DNA of 64,000 nucleotides from Paraburkholderia fungorum. GTDB lineage: Bacteria > Pseudomonadota > Gammaproteobacteria > Burkholderiales > Burkholderiaceae. The translations under genes were made by a program, and so were the position numbers. Location of the stretch: contig NZ_CADFGE010000005.1 of NCBI RefSeq assembly GCF_902833645.1, positions 372,001-436,000 of the forward strand, given 5' to 3'. How positions within the stretch are numbered: position 1 is the stretch's first letter; each line of letters opens with the position of its first letter. A model generated the notes under the pieces. It was not told the origin of the DNA, ran no database searches, and saw only the letters and a program-made list of their open reading frames with translations. Shown in pieces: positions 9,098-17,821 of this stretch.

Positions 9098-12000
9098 ATC
9101 AGCGCGACATGATTAATTCAGGCCAGGCTGCGGCTGTGGAGATGGAACCAACCCACGGCGAAGGCGTAAAGCATCCACAGACCTATCTCGGCCGCCCGAT
9201 GGAACGTCTCGAGGACCCCGCGATTCTGACGGGCCGCGGCCGCTATGGCGACGATCTCGGCACCAAACCCGGCACCCTGCATGCGGCGATTCTGCGCTCA
9301 CCGCATGCCCATGCGGAACTCGTTGCCATCCATACCGAAGCCGCGTCGAAACTGCCCGGCGTTCGCGCGATCCTGACGCGCGACGACTTGCGGGCGTGGT
9401 CGCGGCCCTTCGTGGTCGGGGTGAAATCGCCGATGGAGCAGTGGGCGCTCGCGATGGACCGCGTGCGCTATGTCGGCGAACCGGTCGCGGTGGTGCTGGC
9501 GGAATCGCGCGCCATCGCCGAAGACGGACTCGATCTTCTCAAGGTCGAATACGCCACGCTCGATCCGGTCACGACGATCGAACAGGCGGTGAGCGGGGAG
9601 TCAACGGTGCTGCATGAAAAGGTCGGCACCAATGTGATCAGCGACCGCAGCTTCCGCTATGGCGACCCCGAAGCTGCGTTCGAGAAAACGCCACATCGCG
9701 TGAAACTGGTCGCGCATTATCCGCGCAATACCTGTGCGCCGATCGAATGCGGCGTGGTGATCGCCGAATATCTGGCGGGCGACGAGGGCTACGACGTCAC
9801 GTCGAATTTCATGGGCCCGTTCTCGCTGCATGCGGTGATGGCGATGGCGCTCAACGTGCCGGCCAATCGTCTGCGTCACAAGGCGCCGCGCGATTCGGGC
9901 GGTAGTTTCGGCGTGAAGCAGGCGGTGTTTCCCTATGTCGTGCTGATGTGCCTCGCCTCCCGCAAGGCTGGCGCGCCGGTGAAGTGGGTCGAGGACCGGC
10001 TCGAACATCTGAGCGCGGCGACCTCCGCGACGGCACGCCTGTCGACGCTCGAGGCGGCTGTCGAAAGCGACGGCCGTATTACCGCGCTCTCCTACGATCA
10101 ACTTGAGGATTGCGGCGGCTATCTGCGCGCGCCGGAGCCGGCGACGTTCTACCGGATGCATGGCTGCCTGACCGGCGCCTATGCCATCGACAATCTGCTG
10201 GTGCGCAATCGCGTCGTGCTGACCAACAAGACGCCCACGGGTCTCGTGCGCGGCTTTGGTGGCCCGCAGGTTTACTTCGCGCTCGAACGCCTGATGCAAC
10301 GCATCGCGCTTGAGTTGAAGCTGGACGTGCTCGACGTGTATCGCCGCAATTTCGTCGCCGCCAATGCTTTCCCGTATCGCGCCGCAGCGGGTGCCTTGCT
10401 CGACTCGGGCAACTATCAGGAGGCGCTGCGCCGCGCGCTGGCCGAAGGCGGCTACGACGAACTGCGCGCGCGCCGCGAGGCGGCGCGCAAGGAAGGGCGG
10501 CTGTACGGTATCGGCTTCGCGGCGATCGTCGAGCCGTCGGTGTCGAACATGGGCTATATCACGACGGTAATGCCCGCCGACGCGCGCAGGAAGGCCGGCC
10601 CGAAGAGCGGCGCGATCGCGAGCGCCACGGTCAGCGTCGATCTGTTAGGCGGCGTGGTGGTGACGATTGCGTCGACGCCCGCGGGCCAGGGGCATATGAC
10701 GGTGTGCGCGCAGGTGGTCGCGGATGTGCTCGGCGTCTCGCCGCAAGACGTCGTCGTCAATGTCGAGTTCGATACGCATAAGGACGCGTGGTCGGTGGCG
10801 GCGGGCAATTACTCGAGCCGCTTTGCCGGCGCGGTGGCGGGCACGGTGCATCTGGCGGCCGTGCGGGTACGCGATAAGGTCGCGCGCATCGTGTCGAAGC
10901 AGTTGGGTTGCGCACCGGACGAGGTGCGTTTTGAAGGCGGCCGCATTTACGCGGCGGGTGCGGAGGATCGCGCGCAGCCGTTCGGCCGCGTCGCCGCCAA
11001 TGCGCCGCATTGGGCGCCCGCGCTCTTGCCTGAAGGCGAGGAGCCCGGCTTGCGTGAGACGGTGTTCTGGAACCCGCCGAACATGGCCGCGCCGGATGAG
11101 AACGATCGCATCAACACGTCGGCGGCTTACGGGTTTGCGTTCGACATGTGCGCAGTGGAAGTGGACCACGCCACGGGCCGCGTGCGGATCGACCGATACG
11201 TCACCGCGCACGACGCCGGCACGCTGCTGAACCCCGCGCTCGCCGATGGCCAGATTCGCGGCGCGTTCGCGCAAGGTCTCGGCGCGGCGTTGATGGAGGA
11301 ATTCCGTTACGGCGCGGATGGCAGCTTCCAGTCCGGCACGCTCGCCGATTATCTGATGCCGACCACCTGTGAAGTGCCCGATCCGCTGATCGTGCATCTG
11401 GAAACGCCAAGTCCGTTCACGCCGTTGGGCGCGAAAGGACTTGGCGAGGGCAACAACATGAGCACGCCGCCGTGCATCGCGAATGCGGTGGCGGACGCGC
11501 TCGGCGTCGACGATATCCGTTTGCCGCTGACGCCCTCGAAGGTCATGGCGCTCATCGGTATCGACGACCCGGCGCCGTCGCGTCCCGAGTTGCGCGACAC
11601 GCCGGCGGCGAAGCCGGCGATGCCCGGCGGCGGCAAGGCGCTGACCGCGCAAGGCAGCGTCGATCTGCCGGCGTCGCCGGAAGCCATTTTTGCCGTGCTG
11701 CTCGATCCGCAGGCGCTCGCCAAAGTGATACCGGGTTGCCACGCGCTCGAAGCCGAAGGCACGAACCAGTATCGCGCCGACGTGACGGTCGGCGTGGGCA
11801 TGATCAAGGCGCGCTTCGAAGCGAAGATCGGATTGTCGGAAATCGACGCGCCACATCGGCTGCGCCTCGCTGGCGCGGGCATGTCGCCGCTCGGCAGCGC
11901 GCGTGGCAGCGGCCTCGTCGAGTTGACGCCGATCGAAAGCGGCACGCGTCTTTCCTATGACTACGAAGCCCAGGTGTCGGGCAAGGTCGCGGCCGTCGGT

Positions 12001-12141
12001 GGACGCATGCTCGAAGGGGCGGCCAAGGTCGTGTTGCGGCAACTGTTCGAATCGCTCGGACGCCAGGCCGCGGGCAAACCGGTAAAGACCGGAGGCGGGT
12101 GGCTATCGCGGTTGCTCGCACGTTTCAGGAGACAGGCATGA
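9094..12141 (+). CDS. hmfA: Furoyl-CoA dehydrogenase large (molybdopterin) subunit with fused CoxG-like domain
   Basis: This 1015-residue protein is the molybdenum hydroxylase subunit expected to hydroxylate 2-furoyl-CoA at C5 with HmfB and HmfC. Residues about 30-150 form the aldehyde oxidase/xanthine dehydrogenase a/b hammerhead, followed by the molybdopterin-binding region. A catalytic Glu sits at about 785 in AKGLGEGN. After residue about 849 comes an extra domain of about 150 residues that matches the CoxG/SRPBCC fold (VDLPASPEAIF, PGC, GVGMIKARFEAKI, LSYDYEAQVSGKVAAVGGRM), with a basic amphipathic tail. CoxG proteins are usually separate maturation or membrane-anchor factors. ATGA overlaps link the gene to hmfG upstream and hmfB downstream. 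Confidence 0.92.
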   Translation: MNQRDMINSGQAAAVEMEPTHGEGVKHPQTYLGRPMERLEDPAILTGRGRYGDDLGTKPGTLHAAILRSPHAHAELVAIHTEAASKLPGVRAILTRDDLRAWSRPFVVGVKSPMEQWALAMDRVRYVGEPVAVVLAESRAIAEDGLDLLKVEYATLDPVTTIEQAVSGESTVLHEKVGTNVISDRSFRYGDPEAAFEKTPHRVKLVAHYPRNTCAPIECGVVIAEYLAGDEGYDVTSNFMGPFSLHAVMAMALNVPANRLRHKAPRDSGGSFGVKQAVFPYVVLMCLASRKAGAPVKWVEDRLEHLSAATSATARLSTLEAAVESDGRITALSYDQLEDCGGYLRAPEPATFYRMHGCLTGAYAIDNLLVRNRVVLTNKTPTGLVRGFGGPQVYFALERLMQRIALELKLDVLDVYRRNFVAANAFPYRAAAGALLDSGNYQEALRRALAEGGYDELRARREAARKEGRLYGIGFAAIVEPSVSNMGYITTVMPADARRKAGPKSGAIASATVSVDLLGGVVVTIASTPAGQGHMTVCAQVVADVLGVSPQDVVVNVEFDTHKDAWSVAAGNYSSRFAGAVAGTVHLAAVRVRDKVARIVSKQLGCAPDEVRFEGGRIYAAGAEDRAQPFGRVAANAPHWAPALLPEGEEPGLRETVFWNPPNMAAPDENDRINTSAAYGFAFDMCAVEVDHATGRVRIDRYVTAHDAGTLLNPALADGQIRGAFAQGLGAALMEEFRYGADGSFQSGTLADYLMPTTCEVPDPLIVHLETPSPFTPLGAKGLGEGNNMSTPPCIANAVADALGVDDIRLPLTPSKVMALIGIDDPAPSRPELRDTPAAKPAMPGGGKALTAQGSVDLPASPEAIFAVLLDPQALAKVIPGCHALEAEGTNQYRADVTVGVGMIKARFEAKIGLSEIDAPHRLRLAGAGMSPLGSARGSGLVELTPIESGTRLSYDYEAQVSGKVAAVGGRMLEGAAKVVLRQLFESLGRQAAGKPVKTGGGWLSRLLARFRRQA

Positions 12142-12959
12142 AACCCGCGCCGTTCGATTATCTGCGCGCGATGACCACGCAGGATGCGCTCGACGCACTC
12201 GCGCAAAACGGCGAAGACGCTCGCGTACTGGCCGGGGGGCAGTCGCTGATGGCGGTGCTGAACATGCGGCTTGCGCAGCCGCGCATGCTGGTCGATATCT
12301 CGCGCACGGACGAACTGAATGCGGTGCGCGTCGATAACGAAGCAGGCCGGCTGATTGTGGGCGCGGCCGCCACGCAGGGCAGCGTCGAGTGGCGCGCGTC
12401 ACTGCGCGATGAAGTGCCCCTGCTGGCGATGGCGTTCCCGCACATTTCGCACTTTCAGATTCGCAATCGCGGCACGGTGTGCGGCTCGATTGCCCACGCC
12501 GATCCGAGCGCGGAATTGCCGCTTGTGCTGGCGGCGCTCGGTGGCGATGTGACGCTGCGCTCGAAAAAGAAAAAGCGTGTCCTGAAGGCCGAGGAATTTT
12601 TTCAGGGAATGTTGATGACGGCGCGCGCACCGGACGAACTGATCGAAGCGGTCAGTTTCCCGCTAAAGAAGCCCGGCGAACGCTACGGCTTCACCGAATT
12701 CTCCGCACGTCATGGCGATTTCGCGATGGTCGCGTGCGCGGCGGTGGTGACGAGCGACTCGATCCGCCTCGCGGTGGGTGGTGTCGCGGATCGGCCGGTG
12801 GTCGAAACATGGCCGCGGCTGCACAGCGAAGACCTTCGCAGTGCATTGAACGATTTGAGCTGGAAGCTGGGCGCGCAGGACGACGCGCACATTAGCGCGA
12901 CCTATCGCCGGCATCTGGTCCGGCAACTCGGATGGCGCGTGATCGAGGAGGCAAAGTAA
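12138..12959 (+). CDS. hmfB: Furoyl-CoA dehydrogenase FAD-binding subunit
   Basis: This 273-residue medium subunit of a xanthine dehydrogenase-type complex carries electrons between the [2Fe-2S] subunit and the acceptor. The FAD-binding motifs LAGGQSLMAVLNMRL (about 33-48) and RNRGTVCGSIAHADPSAELP (about 110-130) are intact, followed by the CO-dehydrogenase flavoprotein C-terminal domain. Start is ATG 12138, which overlaps the hmfA stop; the longer frame back to 12099 lies inside hmfA. It is followed 1 bp later by the iron-sulphur subunit. Confidence 0.93.
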   Translation: MKPAPFDYLRAMTTQDALDALAQNGEDARVLAGGQSLMAVLNMRLAQPRMLVDISRTDELNAVRVDNEAGRLIVGAAATQGSVEWRASLRDEVPLLAMAFPHISHFQIRNRGTVCGSIAHADPSAELPLVLAALGGDVTLRSKKKKRVLKAEEFFQGMLMTARAPDELIEAVSFPLKKPGERYGFTEFSARHGDFAMVACAAVVTSDSIRLAVGGVADRPVVETWPRLHSEDLRSALNDLSWKLGAQDDAHISATYRRHLVRQLGWRVIEEAK

Positions 12960-12960
12960 A

Positions 12961-13509
12961 GTGAGCAACACGTCTGGAGACAACATCTTGCGGCAGGGTG
13001 ACCGGCAGTGCATCACGCTGACGCTCAACGGCCGTGAACGCAGCGGCTATTGCGAGCCGCGCGAACTGCTGTCGGATTTTATCCGTCACGAACTGGGCGC
13101 GACCGGCACCCATGTCGGTTGCGAACATGGCGTCTGCGGCGCGTGCACGGTGCACATCGACGGCGTGGCAGGGCGTTCTTGCCTGATGCTGGCGGTGCAG
13201 GCGCAAGGACGTCGCATCGATACAGTCGAAGGCCACGCGCCCGATATGGCGCTCAGCGATCTGCAGCAGGCATTCCAGCGCCACCACGCGTTGCAGTGCG
13301 GCTTCTGTACGGCCGGCATTCTGATGTCGTGCGCGGACTATCTGAAGCGCGTGCCCGATCCCACCGAGGCGCAGGTGCGCGACATGCTCTCGGGCCATCT
13401 GTGCCGCTGTACGGGCTATACGCCGATCGTCGCGGCAGTGCTGGACGTAGCGGCGAGACGTCAGGCAGGCAAGCAGGCGGATGAGACCGTGGAGACCGTT
13501 CATGCTTGA
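12961..13509 (+). CDS. hmfC: Furoyl-CoA dehydrogenase [2Fe-2S] subunit
   Basis: This 182-residue small subunit carries two iron-sulphur clusters. The plant ferredoxin-type site shows CEHGVCGACTVHIDG, and the helical site shows CGFCTAGILMS with HLCRCTGYTP. All expected cysteines are present. The start is GTG 12961, one base after the hmfB stop, with a strong GAGGAGG ribosome site inside the end of hmfB. The 3' end overlaps hmfD by 8 bp. Together with HmfA and HmfB it forms the usual three-subunit molybdenum hydroxylase. Confidence 0.94.
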   Translation: MSNTSGDNILRQGDRQCITLTLNGRERSGYCEPRELLSDFIRHELGATGTHVGCEHGVCGACTVHIDGVAGRSCLMLAVQAQGRRIDTVEGHAPDMALSDLQQAFQRHHALQCGFCTAGILMSCADYLKRVPDPTEAQVRDMLSGHLCRCTGYTPIVAAVLDVAARRQAGKQADETVETVHA

Positions 13510-15121
13510 TCTCGGCCGAACCTATTTGCAAAGCGTTGAGCGCAGCCCGAACGCGCTCGCTCTGGTCGATGGCGACATGACGCTGACCTACGCGCAGTGG
13601 CATCGCATCATTGAGAATGTCGCCGAAGGCCTGCGCGAATTGGGTCTCGCGCACGGGGACCGGCTGCTCGTCGTACTGCAAAACCGCTGGGAAATGGCCA
13701 CCTTGCACTGGGCCTGCCAGTTCGCCGGTATCGTGATCGTGCCGTTGAACTGGCGTGCGAAGCCTGAGGAGCTCGATTACTGCGTGACCGATGCGGGCGT
13801 GAAGGCCATCGTCTATGAACCGGTCAGTGCCGAAGCGGTCACGCAAAGTCCGGCTGCGCAAACTCTGCCGCGCATCGGGCTCGACGACGCGCAAGGCCGC
13901 ACCGCCGGTTTCGCAACACTCCTCGCCGAGCGCTCGCGTGATGCCGGTATCCAGACCACTCGCGCGAATGCGGACGACTACTCGCTGATTCTTTACACGT
14001 CGGGCACCACGGGCAAGGCCAAGGGCGTGCCGCGCCGTCACCGTCATGAACGCGCCGCCGCGCTCGCCCATGTTGCGCAGAATCTGTACCGGCATGGCGA
14101 ACGCACGCTCGGGGTGATGCCGCTGTATCACACGATGGGCGTGCGCTCGCTGCTCTCGATGGCCATGGTTGACGGCGTGTTCGTTTGCGCACGCCGTTGG
14201 AACGCCCGTTTCGCGCTCGATTCAATCGCGCAGTATCGGATCAGCTGTCTTTATCTGGTGCCGACGCTTTATCACGATCTGCTCGCCGATCCGGCTTTTG
14301 CCGCAATCGACACGACCTCGGTGAAAAAGCTCGGCTTTGCCGGCGCGCCGATGAACGACGGTTTGCTCAAGCGGCTCTCGGCTGCTTTCAAACCGGAACT
14401 GTTCGTCAATCATTACGGCTCGTCGGAGGTCTACACCTTCAGCATCGACCAGGATGCGACGCGCAAACCTGGCAGTGCAGGGCGCGCCGGCATCAATACG
14501 CGCCTGCGCGTCGTGAAGCTCGATGCGCAAACGCCGGAGGATCTCGCACAGGTTGGCGAAGAAGGCCAGATCATCGCGGACCTGCTAGGCGACGAAGCCT
14601 TCGAAGGCTACTGGAACCGCCCGGACGCCAACGCCAAATCATTACGCGACGGCTGGTATTTCACCGGCGACACCGGCTTCTTCGACCTCGAAGGCGACCT
14701 GTACGTGTCCGGACGCGTCGACGACATGATCATCAGCGGCGGCGAGAACATCTCGCCGGTCGATATCGAATCGGTGCTGTCGCTGCATCCCGCCGTCGAC
14801 GAGGTGGCGGTGGCAGGCGTGAAAGACGAGCGGTGGGGCCAGCGGGTCGTCGCCTTCGTCAAACGCCGGGAATACGTCGATGCCGAAACGCTCGATGCGT
14901 ATTGCCGAACGTCCAATCTCGTCAACTTCAAGCGGCCGCGCGATTACGTCTTCGTCGACGACATTCCGAAGTCGCCGGTGGGCAAGATCTTGCGCCGCAA
15001 GCTGTCCGCGGGCGAGTACGAACGCGACGGCCGTGATCAGCCCGATGACGCCAATGACGGCGACCGCAGCCGCGCCAGCGGCGCATTCATTGCCACACAC
15101 ACGGAAACTACCAAGGAGTAA
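13502..15121 (+). CDS. hmfD: Furoyl-CoA synthetase (AMP-forming acyl-CoA ligase)
   Basis: This 539-residue member of the ANL adenylating superfamily is expected to activate 2-furoate with ATP and CoA. The phosphate-binding motif YTSGTTGKAKG lies near residue 165, the adenine motif YGSSEVYTF follows, then GWYFTGDTG, the hinge GRVDDMIISGGENISP and the catalytic lysine in PKSPVGKILRRKL near residue 494. A C-terminal tail of about 40 residues rich in Asp, Arg and Ala extends past the usual end. Start is ATG 13502 overlapping hmfC; the longer frame from 13481 lacks support. Substrate assignment rests on the surrounding hmf genes. Confidence 0.9.
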   Translation: MLDLGRTYLQSVERSPNALALVDGDMTLTYAQWHRIIENVAEGLRELGLAHGDRLLVVLQNRWEMATLHWACQFAGIVIVPLNWRAKPEELDYCVTDAGVKAIVYEPVSAEAVTQSPAAQTLPRIGLDDAQGRTAGFATLLAERSRDAGIQTTRANADDYSLILYTSGTTGKAKGVPRRHRHERAAALAHVAQNLYRHGERTLGVMPLYHTMGVRSLLSMAMVDGVFVCARRWNARFALDSIAQYRISCLYLVPTLYHDLLADPAFAAIDTTSVKKLGFAGAPMNDGLLKRLSAAFKPELFVNHYGSSEVYTFSIDQDATRKPGSAGRAGINTRLRVVKLDAQTPEDLAQVGEEGQIIADLLGDEAFEGYWNRPDANAKSLRDGWYFTGDTGFFDLEGDLYVSGRVDDMIISGGENISPVDIESVLSLHPAVDEVAVAGVKDERWGQRVVAFVKRREYVDAETLDAYCRTSNLVNFKRPRDYVFVDDIPKSPVGKILRRKLSAGEYERDGRDQPDDANDGDRSRASGAFIATHTETTKE

Positions 15122-15125
15122 CCCC

Positions 15126-15932
15126 ATGACCGACTTGACTCACCGCGGCCAGAGCCTGCTGCAGGAACTCGACGGCTTTTCGATCGAGATCGACGCCGAA
15201 CGCGAGCGGGCTGACATCATCCTGCATCGGCCGCCGTTTAACGTGATTTCGATGCACGCACGCGACCAGTTGCGCGCGGCGTTCGAAGCGCTCGACGAAG
15301 ACGAGCGCGTACGCGTGATCGTCGTGCGCGCCACGGGTGAACACTTCTCGAGCGGCGGCGACATCAAGGGCTTTCTCGAGGCGTCGCCGGAACACGTGTC
15401 CAAGCTCGCCTGGAATATCGCGGCACCCGCGCGTTGCTCGAAGCCGGTGATCGCCGCCAATCGTGGTTTTTGCTTCGGCGTGGGTTTCGAACTGTCGCTC
15501 GCGTGCGATTTCCGCATCGCCACCGACACCACCTTTTACGCACTTCCGGAGCAGAAGCTCGGCCAGATTCCGGGCTCGGGTGGTTCGGCGCGTTTGCAGC
15601 AGATGGTCGGTGTCGGTCGAACCAAGGACATCGTCATGCGCTCGCGCCGCATTCCGGGCAAGCAGGCTTACGACTGGGGCATCGCGGTGGAGTGCGTGGC
15701 CGATGCGCAACTCGAAGCCGCGACCGATGCGTTGGTGGATGAACTGCGGGCCTTCTCGCCGCTCGCGCAACGCACCGCCAAGAAGCTGCTGAACGACAGC
15801 GAAGATGCGCCGCTCTCGATCGCGATCGAACTCGAAGGGCATTGCTATAGCCGTCTGCGCACGTCCGACGATTTCCGCGAGGGGGTCGAAGCGTTTCATG
15901 GCAAACGTAAACCGGTGTTTCGCGGCAGTTGA
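15126..15932 (+). CDS. hmfE: Crotonase-fold protein HmfE (enoyl-CoA hydratase/isomerase family)
   Basis: This 268-residue crotonase-superfamily enzyme is expected to act on the lactone or tautomer formed from 5-hydroxy-2-furoyl-CoA, giving 2-oxoglutaroyl-CoA and so 2-oxoglutarate. Whether it catalyses ring opening, thioester hydrolysis or both is not settled by sequence. Oxyanion-hole segments are visible (FSSGGDIKGF and ANRGFCFGVGFELSLACD), along with PEQKLGQIPGSGGS. The start is ATG 15126, 4 bp after hmfD, preceded by AAGGAG. A longer frame extends back into hmfD but has no ribosome site. hmfH follows after 61 bp. Confidence 0.9.
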   Translation: MTDLTHRGQSLLQELDGFSIEIDAERERADIILHRPPFNVISMHARDQLRAAFEALDEDERVRVIVVRATGEHFSSGGDIKGFLEASPEHVSKLAWNIAAPARCSKPVIAANRGFCFGVGFELSLACDFRIATDTTFYALPEQKLGQIPGSGGSARLQQMVGVGRTKDIVMRSRRIPGKQAYDWGIAVECVADAQLEAATDALVDELRAFSPLAQRTAKKLLNDSEDAPLSIAIELEGHCYSRLRTSDDFREGVEAFHGKRKPVFRGS

Positions 15933-15993
15933 GCCGAACGCAAGACGACATAACGGCAATACCCCGTAGCAAAAAACGCAGGAGACAAAGCAT

Positions 15994-17727
15994 ATGGAGC
16001 GTTTCGATTACGTGATTGTGGGCGGTGGATCGGCCGGATGCGTGCTTGCGCACCGCTTGTCGGCAGTACCGTCGTTGCGCGTCGCGTTGATCGAGGCGGG
16101 TCAGGATACGCCGCCGGGCGCTGTGCCTGCGGCGATTCTCGACAGCTATCCCATGCCGGTTTTCTGCGGCGACACCTACATCTGGCCGGAGCTCAAAGCG
16201 AGCGCGACCCGAACGGCCGCGCCGCGTGTCTATGAGCAAGGGCGCGTGATGGGTGGCGGATCGAGTATCAACGTGCAATCGGCCAATCGCGGCCTGCCGC
16301 GCGACTACGACGACTGGGCCGCCAATGGCGCAAGCGGCTGGGCGTGGCAGGACGTGTTGCCGTATTTCCGCAAGCTCGAACGCGACGTGAATTTCCCGGA
16401 AGGCGAGTTGCACGGCAGCGCTGGTCCGGTGCCTATTCGCCGTATCCTTCAGGACGACTGGCCGCCGTTCTGCCATGCGTTTGCCGACGGGATGCGTAAA
16501 AACGGTTTCGCCAGCCTGCTGGATCAGAACGGCGAGTTCGGCGACGGCTACTTTCCCGGCGCGTTCTCGAATCTCGACGGCAAGCGCATTTCGACCGCCG
16601 TCGCCTATCTGGATGAGCAGACACGCAGGCGCCGCAATCTGCACATCTATCCGGAACTGCGCGTCGAGCGCATTGTGATGGAGGGCATGGTTGCGCGCGG
16701 TGTGGTGGCTGTCGCGCGCGACGGCGCCCGTGTGCGTTTCGAGGCGAATGAAGTTGTGCTGTGTGCAGGCGCGCTGCAATCGCCGGCGCTGCTGATGCGA
16801 GCGGGCGTCGGTGCGCGGGATGAACTGAGCGCGCTCGGCATCGATTGCATGATCGATCTGCCGGGCGTGGGACGTAATCTTCAGGATCATCCGTCGCTGA
16901 CCTTCTGCCATTTTCTCGAGCGACGTTATCGCGTGCCTTTGTCGCAGCGTCGCGCGAGTATGACAGCCGCGCGTTTCACCTCGGGCGTGGCGGGGTGCGA
17001 TGCGTCCGATCTGTATCTGTCGAGTGCGACTCGGGCCGCATGGCATGCGCTCGGCAAGCGGCTCGGGCTGTTCTTTCTCTGGTGCAATCGCCCGTATTCA
17101 CGCGGCCGTGTGCAACTGGTTTCACCCGAGCCCGCAGTGCCGCCGCGCGTCGATCTGAATCTGCTCGACGATCCGCGCGATGTCGCGCGCCTCGCTTTCG
17201 GCGTACGAATGCTCGCGAAAATCGTCGAGGCCTCAGGGCTCGGTCACGATTCACGCGATTTTTTCCCCGCGGCGTTTTCACCACGAGTCAAAGCGCTTAG
17301 CCGTGTCGGAACCGGCAATGCCGCGCTGACCGCGCTGCTTGGAGTGCTGCTCGACACGCCTGCGCCGATCCGGCGGACGCTGATCGAACGGTTTTTCACG
17401 CGAGGCCAGCGAATGTCCACCCTGCTTGCCGACGAGAATGCGCTTGAGTCGTTCATTCGCGCCAATGTGTTCGGCGTATGGCACGCGAGCGGCACCTGCA
17501 AGATGGGCGATGCGAACGACATCATGGCTGTGACGGACAACGCGGGGAGCGTGCGTGGCGCGCAAGGCTTGCGGGTCGTCGATGCATCGCTGATGCCGAG
17601 GTTGCCTTCGGCAAATACGAATATCCCGACCGTCATGATGGCCGAAAAAATCGCCGATGCGATGCTCGCGCGACGATACACGGGCGCGGTGTCGAGCACG
17701 ACGTCGCCCATGGTTGTCGGTCGATAA
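15994..17727 (+). CDS. hmfH: GMC-family oxidoreductase, probable HMF/furfural oxidase HmfH
   Basis: This 577-residue flavoprotein belongs to the glucose-methanol-choline family. The N-terminal FAD-binding motif is GGGSAG (10-15), followed by the family signature GGGSSINVQSANRG. The catalytic His is His497 in VWHASGTCKMG, with the C-terminal SANTNIPTVMMAEK segment. In the hmf pathway such enzymes oxidise 5-hydroxymethylfurfural stepwise towards 2,5-furandicarboxylate. ATG 15994 is preceded by AGGAGACAAA. No signal peptide is visible, so it is probably cytoplasmic. Confidence 0.88.
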   Translation: MERFDYVIVGGGSAGCVLAHRLSAVPSLRVALIEAGQDTPPGAVPAAILDSYPMPVFCGDTYIWPELKASATRTAAPRVYEQGRVMGGGSSINVQSANRGLPRDYDDWAANGASGWAWQDVLPYFRKLERDVNFPEGELHGSAGPVPIRRILQDDWPPFCHAFADGMRKNGFASLLDQNGEFGDGYFPGAFSNLDGKRISTAVAYLDEQTRRRRNLHIYPELRVERIVMEGMVARGVVAVARDGARVRFEANEVVLCAGALQSPALLMRAGVGARDELSALGIDCMIDLPGVGRNLQDHPSLTFCHFLERRYRVPLSQRRASMTAARFTSGVAGCDASDLYLSSATRAAWHALGKRLGLFFLWCNRPYSRGRVQLVSPEPAVPPRVDLNLLDDPRDVARLAFGVRMLAKIVEASGLGHDSRDFFPAAFSPRVKALSRVGTGNAALTALLGVLLDTPAPIRRTLIERFFTRGQRMSTLLADENALESFIRANVFGVWHASGTCKMGDANDIMAVTDNAGSVRGAQGLRVVDASLMPRLPSANTNIPTVMMAEKIADAMLARRYTGAVSSTTSPMVVGR

Positions 17728-17821
17728 AAGTTCATTAACACAACTAAGAGCACGCAATCCAGAACGTGCCTTAAAACGGGGACGATCGAAAGACGGCCCG
17801 CTGATAATCAAGGAGATGACG

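Noticed and set aside
14880..15125. N-terminal extension of the hmfE frame into hmfD
   Set aside because: The extension lies within hmfD, and AAGGAG before ATG 15126 gives a better start.
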